15,704 nt of DNA from Pseudomonadota bacterium (GTDB lineage Bacteria; Pseudomonadota; Alphaproteobacteria; Sphingomonadales; Sphingomonadaceae): NCBI GenBank assembly GCA_023426225.1, contig JAFABD010000228.1, forward strand, positions 1-15,704, read 5' to 3'. The notes beneath the pieces were generated by a model. The model made no database searches, was not told the DNA's origin, and saw only the letters and a program-made list of their open reading frames with translations. Shown in pieces: positions 1 through 7,466 of this stretch (within the stretch, counting starts at the first letter, position 1; every line of letters begins with the position of its first letter). Made by a program: the position numbers and the translations under genes.

Positions 1-32
1 CCCCGGCCGTCCCCCTTTCCAAAGCGCATCGC

Positions 33-68
33 AACGCCCCGCCAGCCACCCGCCGGCGGGGCGTTTTA
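33..68 (+). terminator. Intrinsic terminator of a gene upstream of the window
   Basis: CGCCCCGCC at 35-43 pairs perfectly with GGCGGGGCG at 55-63 across an 11-nt loop, and AA 33-34 can extend the stem with TT 64-65. TTTTATT follows directly on the plus strand. On the minus strand no T-run follows the stem, so it should serve a plus-strand transcript that enters the window from the left. No coding region is visible in 1-165 apart from this element. Confidence 0.85.
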
Positions 69-165
69 TTCTGTCCGGTGCAGCGCCGAGATCGACGGGC
101 CGCACAAACGACAAAGGGCGCCGCGGCGGAAACGCCGGACGCCGTTCAGATCCGTGACAACTCGA

Positions 166-579
166 TCAGCCGCGGTCGGCGGCAACCTCGACGATCAGCA
201 CGCGGGCGACACCGCCGTCGGCGGCCTTGGCGGCGCTGGTCAGATCATGGTCGAGCTGGACCGCATCGACCGCACGCAGGCCCGAGGCATAGAGGCGCGC
301 AAATTCGAGCGCGGCGGCGACGGTCGCCTCGCGCAGCTTGGGCATTTCCTCGGTCAGACGCGCCGATGCGGCGGCGTCCTGCGCCTCCAGCACGACCTTG
401 AGGCGCAGTTCGCCGTTCATCCGATCGGACTCGACGATCGGGACGGTGATCTCTTCCATCGGTACGAGGTTGAGGTTGCCCCCACCCCCGCCGCCACCGC
501 CCGACGCCTGGGCATTGCCCCCCAAAAAGGGAGCCAGTCCAGTCGTTGCCAAAGCCAGCGCGGCCAAGCCCTTACGCAC
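166..579 (-). CDS. Secreted FliL-like protein
   Basis: A 137-aa protein read from GTG 579. I prefer this start to ATG 615 because a consensus AGGAG (587-591) lies 7 nt upstream, and because it begins exactly at a signal peptide: Met-Arg-Lys, a hydrophobic stretch, then a likely AQA cleavage site near residue 25. Eight consecutive glycines follow. The rest matches the general layout of FliL, the stator-associated basal-body protein: a 'VPMEEITVPI' opening strand, a beta strand around 'LRLKVVLEA', then a helix like the 'P.LRE' segment, and a final strand. FliL is normally anchored by an uncleaved N-terminal helix, so a cleavable signal would be atypical. The gene diverges from the 656-2724 unit and lies near flagellar genes, which fits the call. 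It could instead be a Sphingomonas-type protein of unknown function with only a similar fold. Confidence 0.5.
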   Translation of the reverse strand: MRKGLAALALATTGLAPFLGGNAQASGGGGGGGGNLNLVPMEEITVPIVESDRMNGELRLKVVLEAQDAAASARLTEEMPKLREATVAAALEFARLYASGLRAVDAVQLDHDLTSAAKAADGGVARVLIVEVAADRG

Positions 580-621
580 AACCAAACTCCTGGATCGAAG
601 CCGCTTCGCGGCCACTTCCCT

Positions 622-636
622 CTATAATAGAGGCAA
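622..636. promoter_or_regulatory. Palindromic, probably bidirectional -10 promoter element
   Basis: The 15 bases are a perfect palindrome around one central A (CCTCTAT-A-ATAGAGG). The plus strand carries the consensus -10 TATAAT at 623-628. The minus strand carries TATTAT at 629-624. Transcription would start near 635 for the plus unit (TTG 656) and near 617 for the minus gene (GTG 579), leaving short leaders in both directions. No good -35 box is visible on either strand. Symmetry of the -10 element is a known cause of divergent transcription in bacteria. Confidence 0.6.
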
Positions 637-655
637 AACAGTCAAAGGTGCGGAT

Positions 656-901
656 TTGAGCTACGATCAACGCCCCGGACGCATTCGCGTCGTCAGCGAG
701 GGCGCGGCCGGCAATCGCCGCCGCAACGATCCCCAGCCGGCAGACGAGACGCCCGACACCGCGCTGGCGGTGCCGGAACTCGACGCGCTGCCCGCCCCGG
801 CCAAGCCCGGCCTGCCGCTGTTGCAGGCCGCGATCTTCCTCATCACCTGTATCATCGGGGGCGTCGTCGTCGCGGTGGTCCGGCCGTTCGGGCTGGGTTG
901 A
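656..901 (+). CDS. Small single-pass membrane protein, function unknown
   Basis: An 81-aa protein starting at TTG 656, with AAAGG (644-648) 7 nt upstream. The open frame extends further 5' but runs through the promoter and the opposite gene, so the early start is unlikely. The first ~50 residues are polar and proline-rich. A single hydrophobic helix fills the C-terminus from about residue 54 (LLQAAIFLITCIIGGVVVAV) and ends in a short RPFGLG tail, so the protein should sit in the inner membrane with most of its mass on the N-terminal side. Its TGA overlaps the ATG of the next gene by one base (TGATG), which implies translational coupling and a shared role. I recognise no family. Confidence 0.65.
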   Translation: MSYDQRPGRIRVVSEGAAGNRRRNDPQPADETPDTALAVPELDALPAPAKPGLPLLQAAIFLITCIIGGVVVAVVRPFGLG

Positions 902-2724
902 TGCGCAAGGCCCTGATTGCCCTGCTCGCCGGTGCGGCGACGATCGCCGCCGGCGAACCCGCGGGCCACGAACATGCCGCCGCGCCCACCAATTCGCCGG
1001 CGACCACCAGCCCCGCCGCCGCCGCGGCCGGCCCGGCCGCATCGCCCAAGCCGACGACGCTGCCGCCCTTTGCCGCGGTCCTGGCCGAAATGCCGATGAT
1101 CAGCGGCGCCAAGGGCTGGGAGGCACCCGAGGATGCGGCAGCCTGGGCCAAGCTGGCCAGCGCCAGCCCGGCCGATCGCCAGCTTGCGCGGTGGGACTAT
1201 GCCCGCGGGCTGGTGGGGCGCGGACGCGGCGCCGAGGCGCTGGGCGTGCTCGACGTGATGCTCGCGTCCGACCAGGACCTGGAAATGGTCGCCGCCTATC
1301 GACTGGCGCGCGGGGCCGCGCTTACCGAACTGGAACGCCACGAGGATGCGATGGCGGTGCTGTCGGTCCCCGACCTGGAAAGCAACCCCGAGGCCTGTGC
1401 CTGGCGGATGCGCAGCCTGTCGGACGCCGGCGCGTGGAAGGACTCGCTGCGCGAGGTCAACTGCGCGCTGCCCGCGATCAACGGTCGCACCGCCTGGGAC
1501 CGGATGCCGTTCGTGCTCGCCGCCGCGCGCGCCGCGATCGAGGCCGGGCAGCCGCGCCCGGTGCTCAACTGGCTGAAACTCTTTCCCGATCAGCATGCCG
1601 AGGCCAATCTGCTGCGCGGACGCGCCTATCTGGCGCTGGGCGAGTATGACGAGGGCCGGTTGCGGCTGGAACGCGCGCGGCTTTCGGGCAGCCCCGAAGT
1701 CGTCGCGGCGGCCCGGCTGGGGCTGATCGAGGCGGCGATGGCCACGCACGCGATCAAGCCCGGCGAGGCCGACAAGCAGCTCGAGGCGCTCCGCTTCGGC
1801 TGGCGCGGCGGTCCGGTCGAACAGCGCGCGCTGACGCTGCAGCTCCAGATCGCCACCGACGCCAAGGACCTGCGCGGCCAGTTGCGCGCGGGCGCGGCGC
1901 TGTTCCGCTATTTCAAGCTGGGCGCCGATGCGACGCCGCTGCTCGTGCGGATGCAGGCGGCGCTCGCCAGCGCGCTCGACCCCAATGGCGGCGTGCCGCT
2001 GCCCGAGGCGGCGGGGCTCTATTGGGACTATCGCGAGCTGGCGCCGAGCGGCGCCGACGGCGACCGGCTGGTGCTGCAGCTTGCAGGCCGGCTGGAGAGC
2101 AAGGGTCTGTACGCCCGCGCGGCCGAGCTGTTGCAATATCAGCTGACGCAGCGCGCCGAGGACGTGGCGCAAGGCCCGCTTTCGGTGAAGGTCGCCGCGC
2201 TCCACATCCTGTCGGGCCGCCCCGACCGCGCGCTGGACGCGATCCGATCGACCGAGCAGCCGAGCTATACGCCCGAGATGCGCGCCGACCGCAAGCGCAT
2301 GGAAGCAGTCGCGCTGCACCAGCTGGGCAAGGACGCCGCCGCGCTCGCCGCGGTCGACGGGCTGCCCGATGCCGCGGCGATCCGCGCCGAGATCCATTGG
2401 CGCAGCAAGGACTGGGGCGCCTTTGCCAGCGAGAATGCCGGCAGCCTGCCGGGTGCCGGCGGCCTGAGCACGCCCGGCCAGGCGGCCGTGCTGCGCCAGG
2501 CGGTCGCGCTGGCGATGCTGGGGCGTGAGGCCGACCTGCAGGCGTTGCGCCGCCGTTATGGCGCGGCCTTTGCCAAGCTGCCGAGCGGCCCCGCGTTCAA
2601 CGTGCTGACGCATTCGGTCGGCAGCATCGACCCGGGCAGCATCGGCGCGGCGATGGCCGCGATCCCGAGCGCCAGTTCGGCGGGAACGCTGGGCGACCTG
2701 CTCGACGCGTCGCCGAGTTCCTGA
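901..2724 (+). CDS. Secreted helical-repeat (TPR-like) protein
   Basis: A 607-aa protein from ATG 901. A TTG three bases upstream is less likely because ATG 901 is coupled to the stop of the preceding gene. It begins with a signal peptide (MRK, then a hydrophobic Ala/Leu segment to about residue 18), followed by an Ala/Pro/Thr-rich linker to about residue 55. The remaining ~550 residues are almost entirely amphipathic helices with the spacing of tetratricopeptide or Sel1-like repeats, for example segments around 'RGRAYLALGEYDEG', 'LESKGLYARAAELL' and 'HILSGRPDRALDAI'. It is therefore probably a periplasmic scaffold or adaptor. It sits behind a membrane protein, shares a promoter region with a FliL-like gene and converges on flgL, so a motility role is plausible but not shown. 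No catalytic motif is visible. Confidence 0.7.
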   Translation: MRKALIALLAGAATIAAGEPAGHEHAAAPTNSPATTSPAAAAAGPAASPKPTTLPPFAAVLAEMPMISGAKGWEAPEDAAAWAKLASASPADRQLARWDYARGLVGRGRGAEALGVLDVMLASDQDLEMVAAYRLARGAALTELERHEDAMAVLSVPDLESNPEACAWRMRSLSDAGAWKDSLREVNCALPAINGRTAWDRMPFVLAAARAAIEAGQPRPVLNWLKLFPDQHAEANLLRGRAYLALGEYDEGRLRLERARLSGSPEVVAAARLGLIEAAMATHAIKPGEADKQLEALRFGWRGGPVEQRALTLQLQIATDAKDLRGQLRAGAALFRYFKLGADATPLLVRMQAALASALDPNGGVPLPEAAGLYWDYRELAPSGADGDRLVLQLAGRLESKGLYARAAELLQYQLTQRAEDVAQGPLSVKVAALHILSGRPDRALDAIRSTEQPSYTPEMRADRKRMEAVALHQLGKDAAALAAVDGLPDAAAIRAEIHWRSKDWGAFASENAGSLPGAGGLSTPGQAAVLRQAVALAMLGREADLQALRRRYGAAFAKLPSGPAFNVLTHSVGSIDPGSIGAAMAAIPSASSAGTLGDLLDASPSS

Positions 2725-2755
2725 CCCGGCCCGACCATCCTGTCCCGACAGCATG

Positions 2756-2789
2756 ACGCCGCGGTTCCCCCAGGGAGCCGCGGCGTTTT
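2756..2789 (+). terminator. Intrinsic terminator after the helical-repeat gene
   Basis: CGCCGCGG at 2757-2764 pairs with CCGCGGCG at 2778-2785, with extra pairing possible inside the loop (TCCC with GGGA). TTTT follows at 2786-2789. It lies 32 nt after the stop codon of the plus-strand gene. Confidence 0.85.
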
Positions 2790-2790
2790 G

Positions 2791-2834
2791 CCATGCGCGT
2801 ACCATGCGCGTGCCGGGCGCGTGCCGGGCGCGGG
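2791..2834. repeat. Four tandem 11-bp repeats
   Basis: Four units in a row: CCATGCGCGTA (2791-2801), CCATGCGCGTG (2802-2812), CCGGGCGCGTG (2813-2823) and CCGGGCGCGGG (2824-2834). Neighbouring units differ at one or two positions. The array fills the space between the two facing terminators and is non-coding. Confidence 0.75.
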
Positions 2835-2869
2835 GCGCTCCCGCGAGGCGATCGCGCGAGCGACCAACG

Positions 2870-2899
2870 AAAACGGGGCGGAGGTTGCCCCCCGCCCCG
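2870..2899 (-). terminator. Intrinsic terminator of the flgEKL operon
   Basis: Read on the minus strand, GGGGCGG (2898-2892) pairs with CCGCCCC (2881-2875) across a 10-nt loop, and a GTTTTC tract follows at 2874-2869. It lies about 50 nt beyond the flgL stop and faces the plus-strand terminator at 2756-2789. Confidence 0.8.
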
Positions 2900-2947
2900 C
2901 AGATCGTCGCGTCGATGCCGGCCCGGTGCCGGATCAGCGGCGCCGGA

Positions 2948-3853
2948 TCACTGAAGATAACTGGCGAGGCTGAGCCCGCTGAGCTTCGAGAACACCGAAT
3001 AGCTCGCCTGGAGCATCGCCATCTGCTGCGACAGATCGACGACGACCTGGCCCATATCGGCGTCCTCGTTGTTGGCGATGACGTCGTTGAGCAGCACGCC
3101 GCGCTCCTCGCCGCGCTGCGTGAGCGTTTCGACCTGGTTCTGGCGGCGGCCGTTGTCGGCATTGACCGAGCGCAGCGAATCGAGCCCGCCGTCGAGCTGG
3201 CCGACGACGGTCTTGAGCGCGTTCATCTGGGTCGCGTCGGGCGTGCCGCTGATCGGCCCGGCCTGGGCGAGCGTCTGGAACACCGTGTAGAGGCCCTTGC
3301 CGAAGTCGCTGGCGGTAATGCCATAGGTGACGTCGACACCGTCGGCGACGCGCGCGCTGGCGCGGACATCGTCATCCTTGAACGCGTCGGCCGCAGGCGT
3401 CGTCGCCGCGTCGGACAGCTTTTCGACGGCAAAGGGCAGGTCCGAGGTCTGCGATCCCGCGAACAGCGGCGTGCCGCCTTCCATCGCGTTGACCGAGGTG
3501 CGGAACTGCGAAAACGCGGCGTCGATCTGTTCCTGAAGCCCGGCCGCCTTGCCCGTGCCGATCGCGGTCAGGATGCTGGTGCGCAGGTCCGAAAAGGTCG
3601 AATCGAGACCGTCCAGATGCCCCTGATAGAGCGACAGCGTCGTTTCGACGCGCTTGGACACGGTCGACTGCGCCGTCTGGCGCGCAAGCAGCGTGTGCGC
3701 CGACAGGTTGCGGACGGTTTCGGTGCCCAGATCGGCGAAGTCGACCGACTTCTTGCCGGTCGAAAGCCGCTTCTGGGTAACTGCCAGCTTTTCCTGCGTC
3801 CGCGAAATCGCGTCCGACATGGTCCGCTGAAGTGGAATGGTGGCGACGCGCAT
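2948..3853 (-). CDS. flgL: Flagellar hook-associated protein 3 (FlgL)
   Basis: A 301-aa protein of the flagellin superfamily. The N-terminal ~110 residues show the flagellin-N pattern (RVATIPLQRTMSDAISRTQE, then KLAVTQKRLSTGKK). The C-terminal ~90 residues show flagellin-C (VNADNGRRQNQVETL ... LLNDVIANNEDADMGQVVVD, ending in a heptad-like helix). The short variable middle and the position directly behind flgK point to the hook-filament junction protein rather than a filament flagellin. FlgL is exported through the type III apparatus and sits between FlgK and the filament. An AGAGGGG ribosome site lies about 8 nt before the ATG, and only 20 nt separate it from the flgK stop. Confidence 0.9.
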   Translation of the reverse strand: MRVATIPLQRTMSDAISRTQEKLAVTQKRLSTGKKSVDFADLGTETVRNLSAHTLLARQTAQSTVSKRVETTLSLYQGHLDGLDSTFSDLRTSILTAIGTGKAAGLQEQIDAAFSQFRTSVNAMEGGTPLFAGSQTSDLPFAVEKLSDAATTPAADAFKDDDVRASARVADGVDVTYGITASDFGKGLYTVFQTLAQAGPISGTPDATQMNALKTVVGQLDGGLDSLRSVNADNGRRQNQVETLTQRGEERGVLLNDVIANNEDADMGQVVVDLSQQMAMLQASYSVFSKLSGLSLASYLQ

Positions 3854-3873
3854 TGTTCAGACCCCTCTAGCCG

Positions 3874-5970
3874 TCATTTAACCATGGCAAGCAGCGTATC
3901 GTACATCTGCGTCGCGGTCGTGATGACCCGCGCCGCCGCCGAATAGCTGTTTTGAAGTACGACCATCTGCGACAGTTCCTCGTCGACATTGACGCCCGAA
4001 AAGCTGTCGCGGCGGCTGACCGCGTCGTCGCGGCGGGCGGTGGCGTTGGCGAGGCTGCCCTTCGACTGGCTCGCCTCGAGCCCGGTGCGGCCGAGGAACA
4101 GGCTGGAGAACTGGTCGACCGTCGCGACGCCGTCCTTGCCCAGATCGACCGTCTTGGTGAGCCGGTCGATGAAGTCGGTTGCGCCGCGAAGATCGCCCGC
4201 GCCCAGCACCTTGGTGCCGACCGCCCCCGGCTGAAGCCGGGCGAGCGGCACCTTGCTCGCGTCGTTGAACATCGGCGCCGTGACCGCGGCCGTGGTCAAC
4301 CCGCTCGAATTGCCGGTGAGGCCCATCAGCGCCGACAGCGTGCGGCCGGTATCGCCGCGCTGCGTCGAATCCGACGGGATCGACAGCGTCGCGCCGGCGA
4401 GCGCGGTCAGCGGCTGGAAGCGCAGCCGCCCACGGTCGTCGAGATTGAACTTGCCGAAATCGGCGAGCGGGCTGGCGTTGAGATCATTGACGATGTCGTC
4501 AAAGGTGCCGCCCGTCGTCGGTTGCAGCGTATAGCTGGTGAGCGCGCGGCCGCTGGGATCGCGCAGCACGATCTGCGTCGTTTCGCCCGTGGTGAAGCCG
4601 TGCGGATCGGTCTTTGCGAAGCCCGAGGGCACCAGCGGGCTCATGTCGCTCTGGACCAGGTCGTTGAGCCCGAAGAATTGCGAGACGCCGACGCCGGCGC
4701 GCGCGCTGGGCTTGGCCGTATCCTGCGCCACCACGACGCCGTTGCCGGCGCCGGTCGCCGCGATCGTCAGCTTGGCGTTGGCATAGGTGGCGGTGGCGTT
4801 GCCGCCGAGCCCGGTGTTGATCGCGCTGACCATGTCGTCGACCGTCGCGCCGGGACCGAGCGCATCGAAGTCGATCGTCGTCCGGGCGACGAGCGTGCCG
4901 TCGCTCTTGGTCACGGCGAAATCGGCCTTGCCGGTGAAGCCGAGCCGGTCGGTGCCGGTCAGGCCGGTCGAGCGGCCTTCGAGCTTCGCGGGCGCGGGCA
5001 CGGTGGTGCCGGCGTTCGAGACGCTGTTGAGCGCCTCGGACATGCCGCTGAACAGCACGCCGAGCTGTTCGGTGAAATTGGGCAGCGCGCGGTCGCGCAG
5101 GTCGAGCAGGCCGCCGAGCTTGCCACCGATCGCCGCCGAATCGATCTTGTCGCCGGTGGCGGCGCCCATATTCCCCTTATCGTCGACAAAGCGGATGTCG
5201 ATATTGGGGTAGATGGGCTGCGAAATGCCCTGCCCGCTCGTCGGATAGGAAAGCTGTCGCAGCTTCTTGTCGAGCAGTGCGGCGCCGCTGGCGGTTTCGA
5301 GCGTGACGCGGCCATCGGGCTGTTCGCGAACGTTCACCGCCATCAGCGAGCTGAGCTCCTGAATCGCGTTCATCCGCTGATCGGCCGAGCCCGCGGCGGT
5401 GCGGCCGAGCGCGGTCGCCTGCGAGATCGTGCCGTTGAGATCGTAGATCTGCCGGAGCAGGCCGTTGATGCGGTCGACCGAATAGCCGACTTCGGATTCG
5501 ACGTCGCCGCGCAGCCCCTCAACGTCGCTGTTGAGCTGCTGCATCGACGAGATCGCGTCCTGGACGTCGGAGGTGAACTGCGCGACCGTCTGGGCCGATG
5601 CCTGCGAACCCGTCATCGCGATCGCCGAGGCGTTGACCGCATCGAGCCGCGCGGGCAGCCCCGACGTGGACCCCGGCGTGCCGAGCAGCGCCTGGAGCCG
5701 GTCGAGATAGCTCGACGACACGTCGGCCCGGCCATAGTCGCTGGCGCGGCGATAGACGGTCGCTTCGAGAAACTTGTCGGCGATGCGGGTCGGCTCGCCC
5801 ACCACCACGCCGTTGACATTGCCCGAAACGACGCCGGTGGTGAGGTCCACACGCTCGCGCGCATAGCCCGTCACCCCGACATTGGCGATGTTGTTGGAGA
5901 CCGCACGGAGTCCCGCCTGCGCCGCAGCGAGGCCGGAAACCGCCGATCCAAGGATTTCATTCAACGCCAT
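3874..5970 (-). CDS. flgK: Flagellar hook-associated protein 1 (FlgK)
   Basis: A 698-aa protein whose ends define it. Residues ~1-36 carry the rod/hook family N-terminus (SGLAAAQAGLRAVSNNIANV followed by GVTGY), and the last ~45 residues carry the matching C-terminal helix (DEELSQMVVLQNSYSAAARV ... MYDTLLAMVK). FlgK forms the first hook-filament junction ring outside the cell. The protein is longer than the roughly 550 residues of the enterobacterial version. The extra length lies in the Gly/Thr-rich middle, where surface-exposed domains vary between species. GAGGGG lies 9 nt before ATG 5970, and the gene starts 29 nt after flgE ends, so the three genes are one transcription unit. Confidence 0.92.
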   Translation of the reverse strand: MALNEILGSAVSGLAAAQAGLRAVSNNIANVGVTGYARERVDLTTGVVSGNVNGVVVGEPTRIADKFLEATVYRRASDYGRADVSSSYLDRLQALLGTPGSTSGLPARLDAVNASAIAMTGSQASAQTVAQFTSDVQDAISSMQQLNSDVEGLRGDVESEVGYSVDRINGLLRQIYDLNGTISQATALGRTAAGSADQRMNAIQELSSLMAVNVREQPDGRVTLETASGAALLDKKLRQLSYPTSGQGISQPIYPNIDIRFVDDKGNMGAATGDKIDSAAIGGKLGGLLDLRDRALPNFTEQLGVLFSGMSEALNSVSNAGTTVPAPAKLEGRSTGLTGTDRLGFTGKADFAVTKSDGTLVARTTIDFDALGPGATVDDMVSAINTGLGGNATATYANAKLTIAATGAGNGVVVAQDTAKPSARAGVGVSQFFGLNDLVQSDMSPLVPSGFAKTDPHGFTTGETTQIVLRDPSGRALTSYTLQPTTGGTFDDIVNDLNASPLADFGKFNLDDRGRLRFQPLTALAGATLSIPSDSTQRGDTGRTLSALMGLTGNSSGLTTAAVTAPMFNDASKVPLARLQPGAVGTKVLGAGDLRGATDFIDRLTKTVDLGKDGVATVDQFSSLFLGRTGLEASQSKGSLANATARRDDAVSRRDSFSGVNVDEELSQMVVLQNSYSAAARVITTATQMYDTLLAMVK

Positions 5971-5999
5971 CGTCTATCGCCCCTCAACCCGTCCTAATG

Positions 6000-7301
6000 T
6001 CAGCGCTTGAGATCGCTGACTTCGCGCAGCATGTCGTCGACCGTCGTGATGATCTTCGACGCCGCGCTGTAGGCGCGCTGGAAGCGGATCATGTTGGTGA
6101 ACTCGCTCGCCAGATCGACGGTCGAGGCCTCCAGCGTGTTCGACAACAGCTTGCCCGCGCCGAGCTGGCCCGGGGCGTTCATCGTCATCGTGCCCGACGA
6201 ACGGTTGCCGCTATAGGCGTTGCCCGACACGCGGGTCAGGCCGTTCGGGTTCGGGAACGTCGCGATCGGGAGCTGGAACACCTTGCGCGTCGAACCGTCG
6301 TCGAAGATCGCGCTGACCACGCCGTCGGGCGAGATGTCGGTGGCCGCGATGTTGCCGAGGATGCCGCCGTCGGCGCCGCCGCGGATCATCGACGAGGGCT
6401 GACCGAACGAGGTGAGGCCGTTGATGCCGCCGTCGTCGCCGAGGTCGAGCTTGATCGGCACCGAGGTCGCGTTGTTGGTGTAGGTGATGTTGAGCGGCGC
6501 AAAGAGCGCCGGCGTCGAACCCGCCTTGTCGAGGCTGCCGTCGCCGTTGAACTTGAGCGTGCCGCTGGCCAGCATGCCGCCCGCCGCCGTCACGTCGCTC
6601 GCCGGCGTGGCGTAGGTTTCCATCTGCCAGGTGTTCGGCCCGGTCTTGAGGAACGACATGTTGAGCTGGTGGCTACCGCCCTGCGAGTCATAGATCGTGA
6701 AGGGACGCGTGAAGGTCGGCGTGACCGCACCCGACGCCATGTTGCCGGCGGTGTAGGCCCCGGCATAGGCGGTGGTATCCGACTGGAGGTTGATGCGCGC
6801 TTCCAGCTTGGTGGTGGGCGCCGCCGTGCCGACGAGGTCGCTCAGCCGGACCGGCTGCAGCGCGTCGACGCTGCCGGTGTTGGTGTAGTTGCCGGTGGCA
6901 TCGAGGCGCCAGCCATAGAGGTACATGCCCGACGAGTTGCGCATGAAGCCCTGCTCGTCCGGCTTGAACGAACCAGCGCGGGTATAGGCCACCGGATCGT
7001 TGCCCGACACGCCCGTGCGCGTGATGAAGAAGCCGTCGCCGTTGATGGCGAGGTCGGTGCTGCTGCCGGTCGCCTGGGGCAGGCCCTGCTTGGTGACCTG
7101 CGTGATCGGTGTCGCCGCGACGCCGCCCGCCGAATAGCTCGACGCCGAACGGCCGTCGGTCACCAGCGTGCGGAACTGCGCCTCGACGCCCTTATAGGCG
7201 ACGGTGTTGATGTTGGTGATGTTGTCCGCGACGGTGGCCATCGCGCTCGACTGCGCATTCAGACCCGACACACCGGCGTAAAGGGCAGAATAGAGGCTCA
7301 A
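6000..7301 (-). CDS. flgE: Flagellar hook protein (FlgE)
   Basis: A 433-aa hook subunit. It opens with the family signature SLYSALYAGVSGLNAQSSAM followed by ATVADNITNINTVAYKG, and closes with a helix containing ASEFTNMIRFQRAYSAASKI. The middle is a typical hook D1/D2 region. The frame stays open upstream to 7379, but I place the start at TTG 7301. A strong GGGGAG (7315-7310) lies 8 nt before it, and homologues begin at M-S-[FL]-Y-S-A. A GTG at 7310 is in frame but touches the ribosome site. The gene heads the flgE-flgK-flgL operon, which diverges from flbT, so hook building and export regulation share one intergenic region. Confidence 0.92.
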   Translation of the reverse strand: MSLYSALYAGVSGLNAQSSAMATVADNITNINTVAYKGVEAQFRTLVTDGRSASSYSAGGVAATPITQVTKQGLPQATGSSTDLAINGDGFFITRTGVSGNDPVAYTRAGSFKPDEQGFMRNSSGMYLYGWRLDATGNYTNTGSVDALQPVRLSDLVGTAAPTTKLEARINLQSDTTAYAGAYTAGNMASGAVTPTFTRPFTIYDSQGGSHQLNMSFLKTGPNTWQMETYATPASDVTAAGGMLASGTLKFNGDGSLDKAGSTPALFAPLNITYTNNATSVPIKLDLGDDGGINGLTSFGQPSSMIRGGADGGILGNIAATDISPDGVVSAIFDDGSTRKVFQLPIATFPNPNGLTRVSGNAYSGNRSSGTMTMNAPGQLGAGKLLSNTLEASTVDLASEFTNMIRFQRAYSAASKIITTVDDMLREVSDLKR

Positions 7302-7351
7302 TTTATGCACTCCCCAATTGCCTGCGGATCGATCGCGCAGGCCACGGGAGC

Positions 7352-7357
7352 ATTTTA
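7352..7357 (-). promoter_or_regulatory. Putative -10 box of the flgEKL operon
   Basis: Read on the minus strand the sequence is TTCCTAAAATG, with TAAAAT at 7357-7352. It resembles the TTCCTATAATG element at 10725-10735. A weak TTTGGG lies 17 nt upstream (7380-7375). Transcription would start near 7345, about 44 nt before the TTG start of flgE. This is an assignment from sequence pattern only. Confidence 0.4.
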
Positions 7358-7429
7358 GGAAGAACTTCGGCGCGCCCAAAGGCTAGGCAAAATTTGCCGG
7401 GTAAAAAGCATCGGCGGCGACACGCATCC

Positions 7430-7435
7430 TATAAT
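7430..7435 (+). promoter_or_regulatory. Putative -10 box of the flbT-fliI-fliJ operon
   Basis: A perfect TATAAT lies 32 nt before the flbT start. It is part of CCTATAATGGAGGCAAA, which nearly repeats at 622-637 upstream of the membrane-protein gene. No convincing -35 box is seen at 16-18 nt spacing. A TAAA at 7402-7405 is present, but the downstream sequence does not fit a FliA-type -10. Confidence 0.55.
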
Positions 7436-7466
7436 GGAGGCAAACTCCGACGAAAGGTTGCTTTCC

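Noticed and set aside
667..3162. An 831-codon open frame on the minus strand
   Set aside because: It is opposite the helical-repeat gene and the terminators. It is very rich in Arg, Ala and Gly with no recognisable domain, which is typical of antisense frames in GC-rich DNA.
3952..5997. A 681-codon open frame on the plus strand
   Set aside because: It is antisense to flgK, which has clear family signatures at both ends. The composition is Arg/Ala/Gly/Asp-rich without domain features.
5997..7358. A 453-codon open frame on the plus strand
   Set aside because: It is antisense to flgE across its whole length and lacks any motif.
7402..7435. A FliA (sigma-28) promoter before flbT
   Set aside because: TAAA at 7402-7405 fits a -35, but the sequence 15 nt downstream does not match GCCGATAA. 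The perfect TATAAT is the better explanation.
7434..7466. A longer FlbT starting at ATG 7434
   Set aside because: This ATG lies within the TATAAT box, so it would not be on the transcript. FlbT proteins begin at the Leu-Arg-Ile segment that follows ATG 7467.
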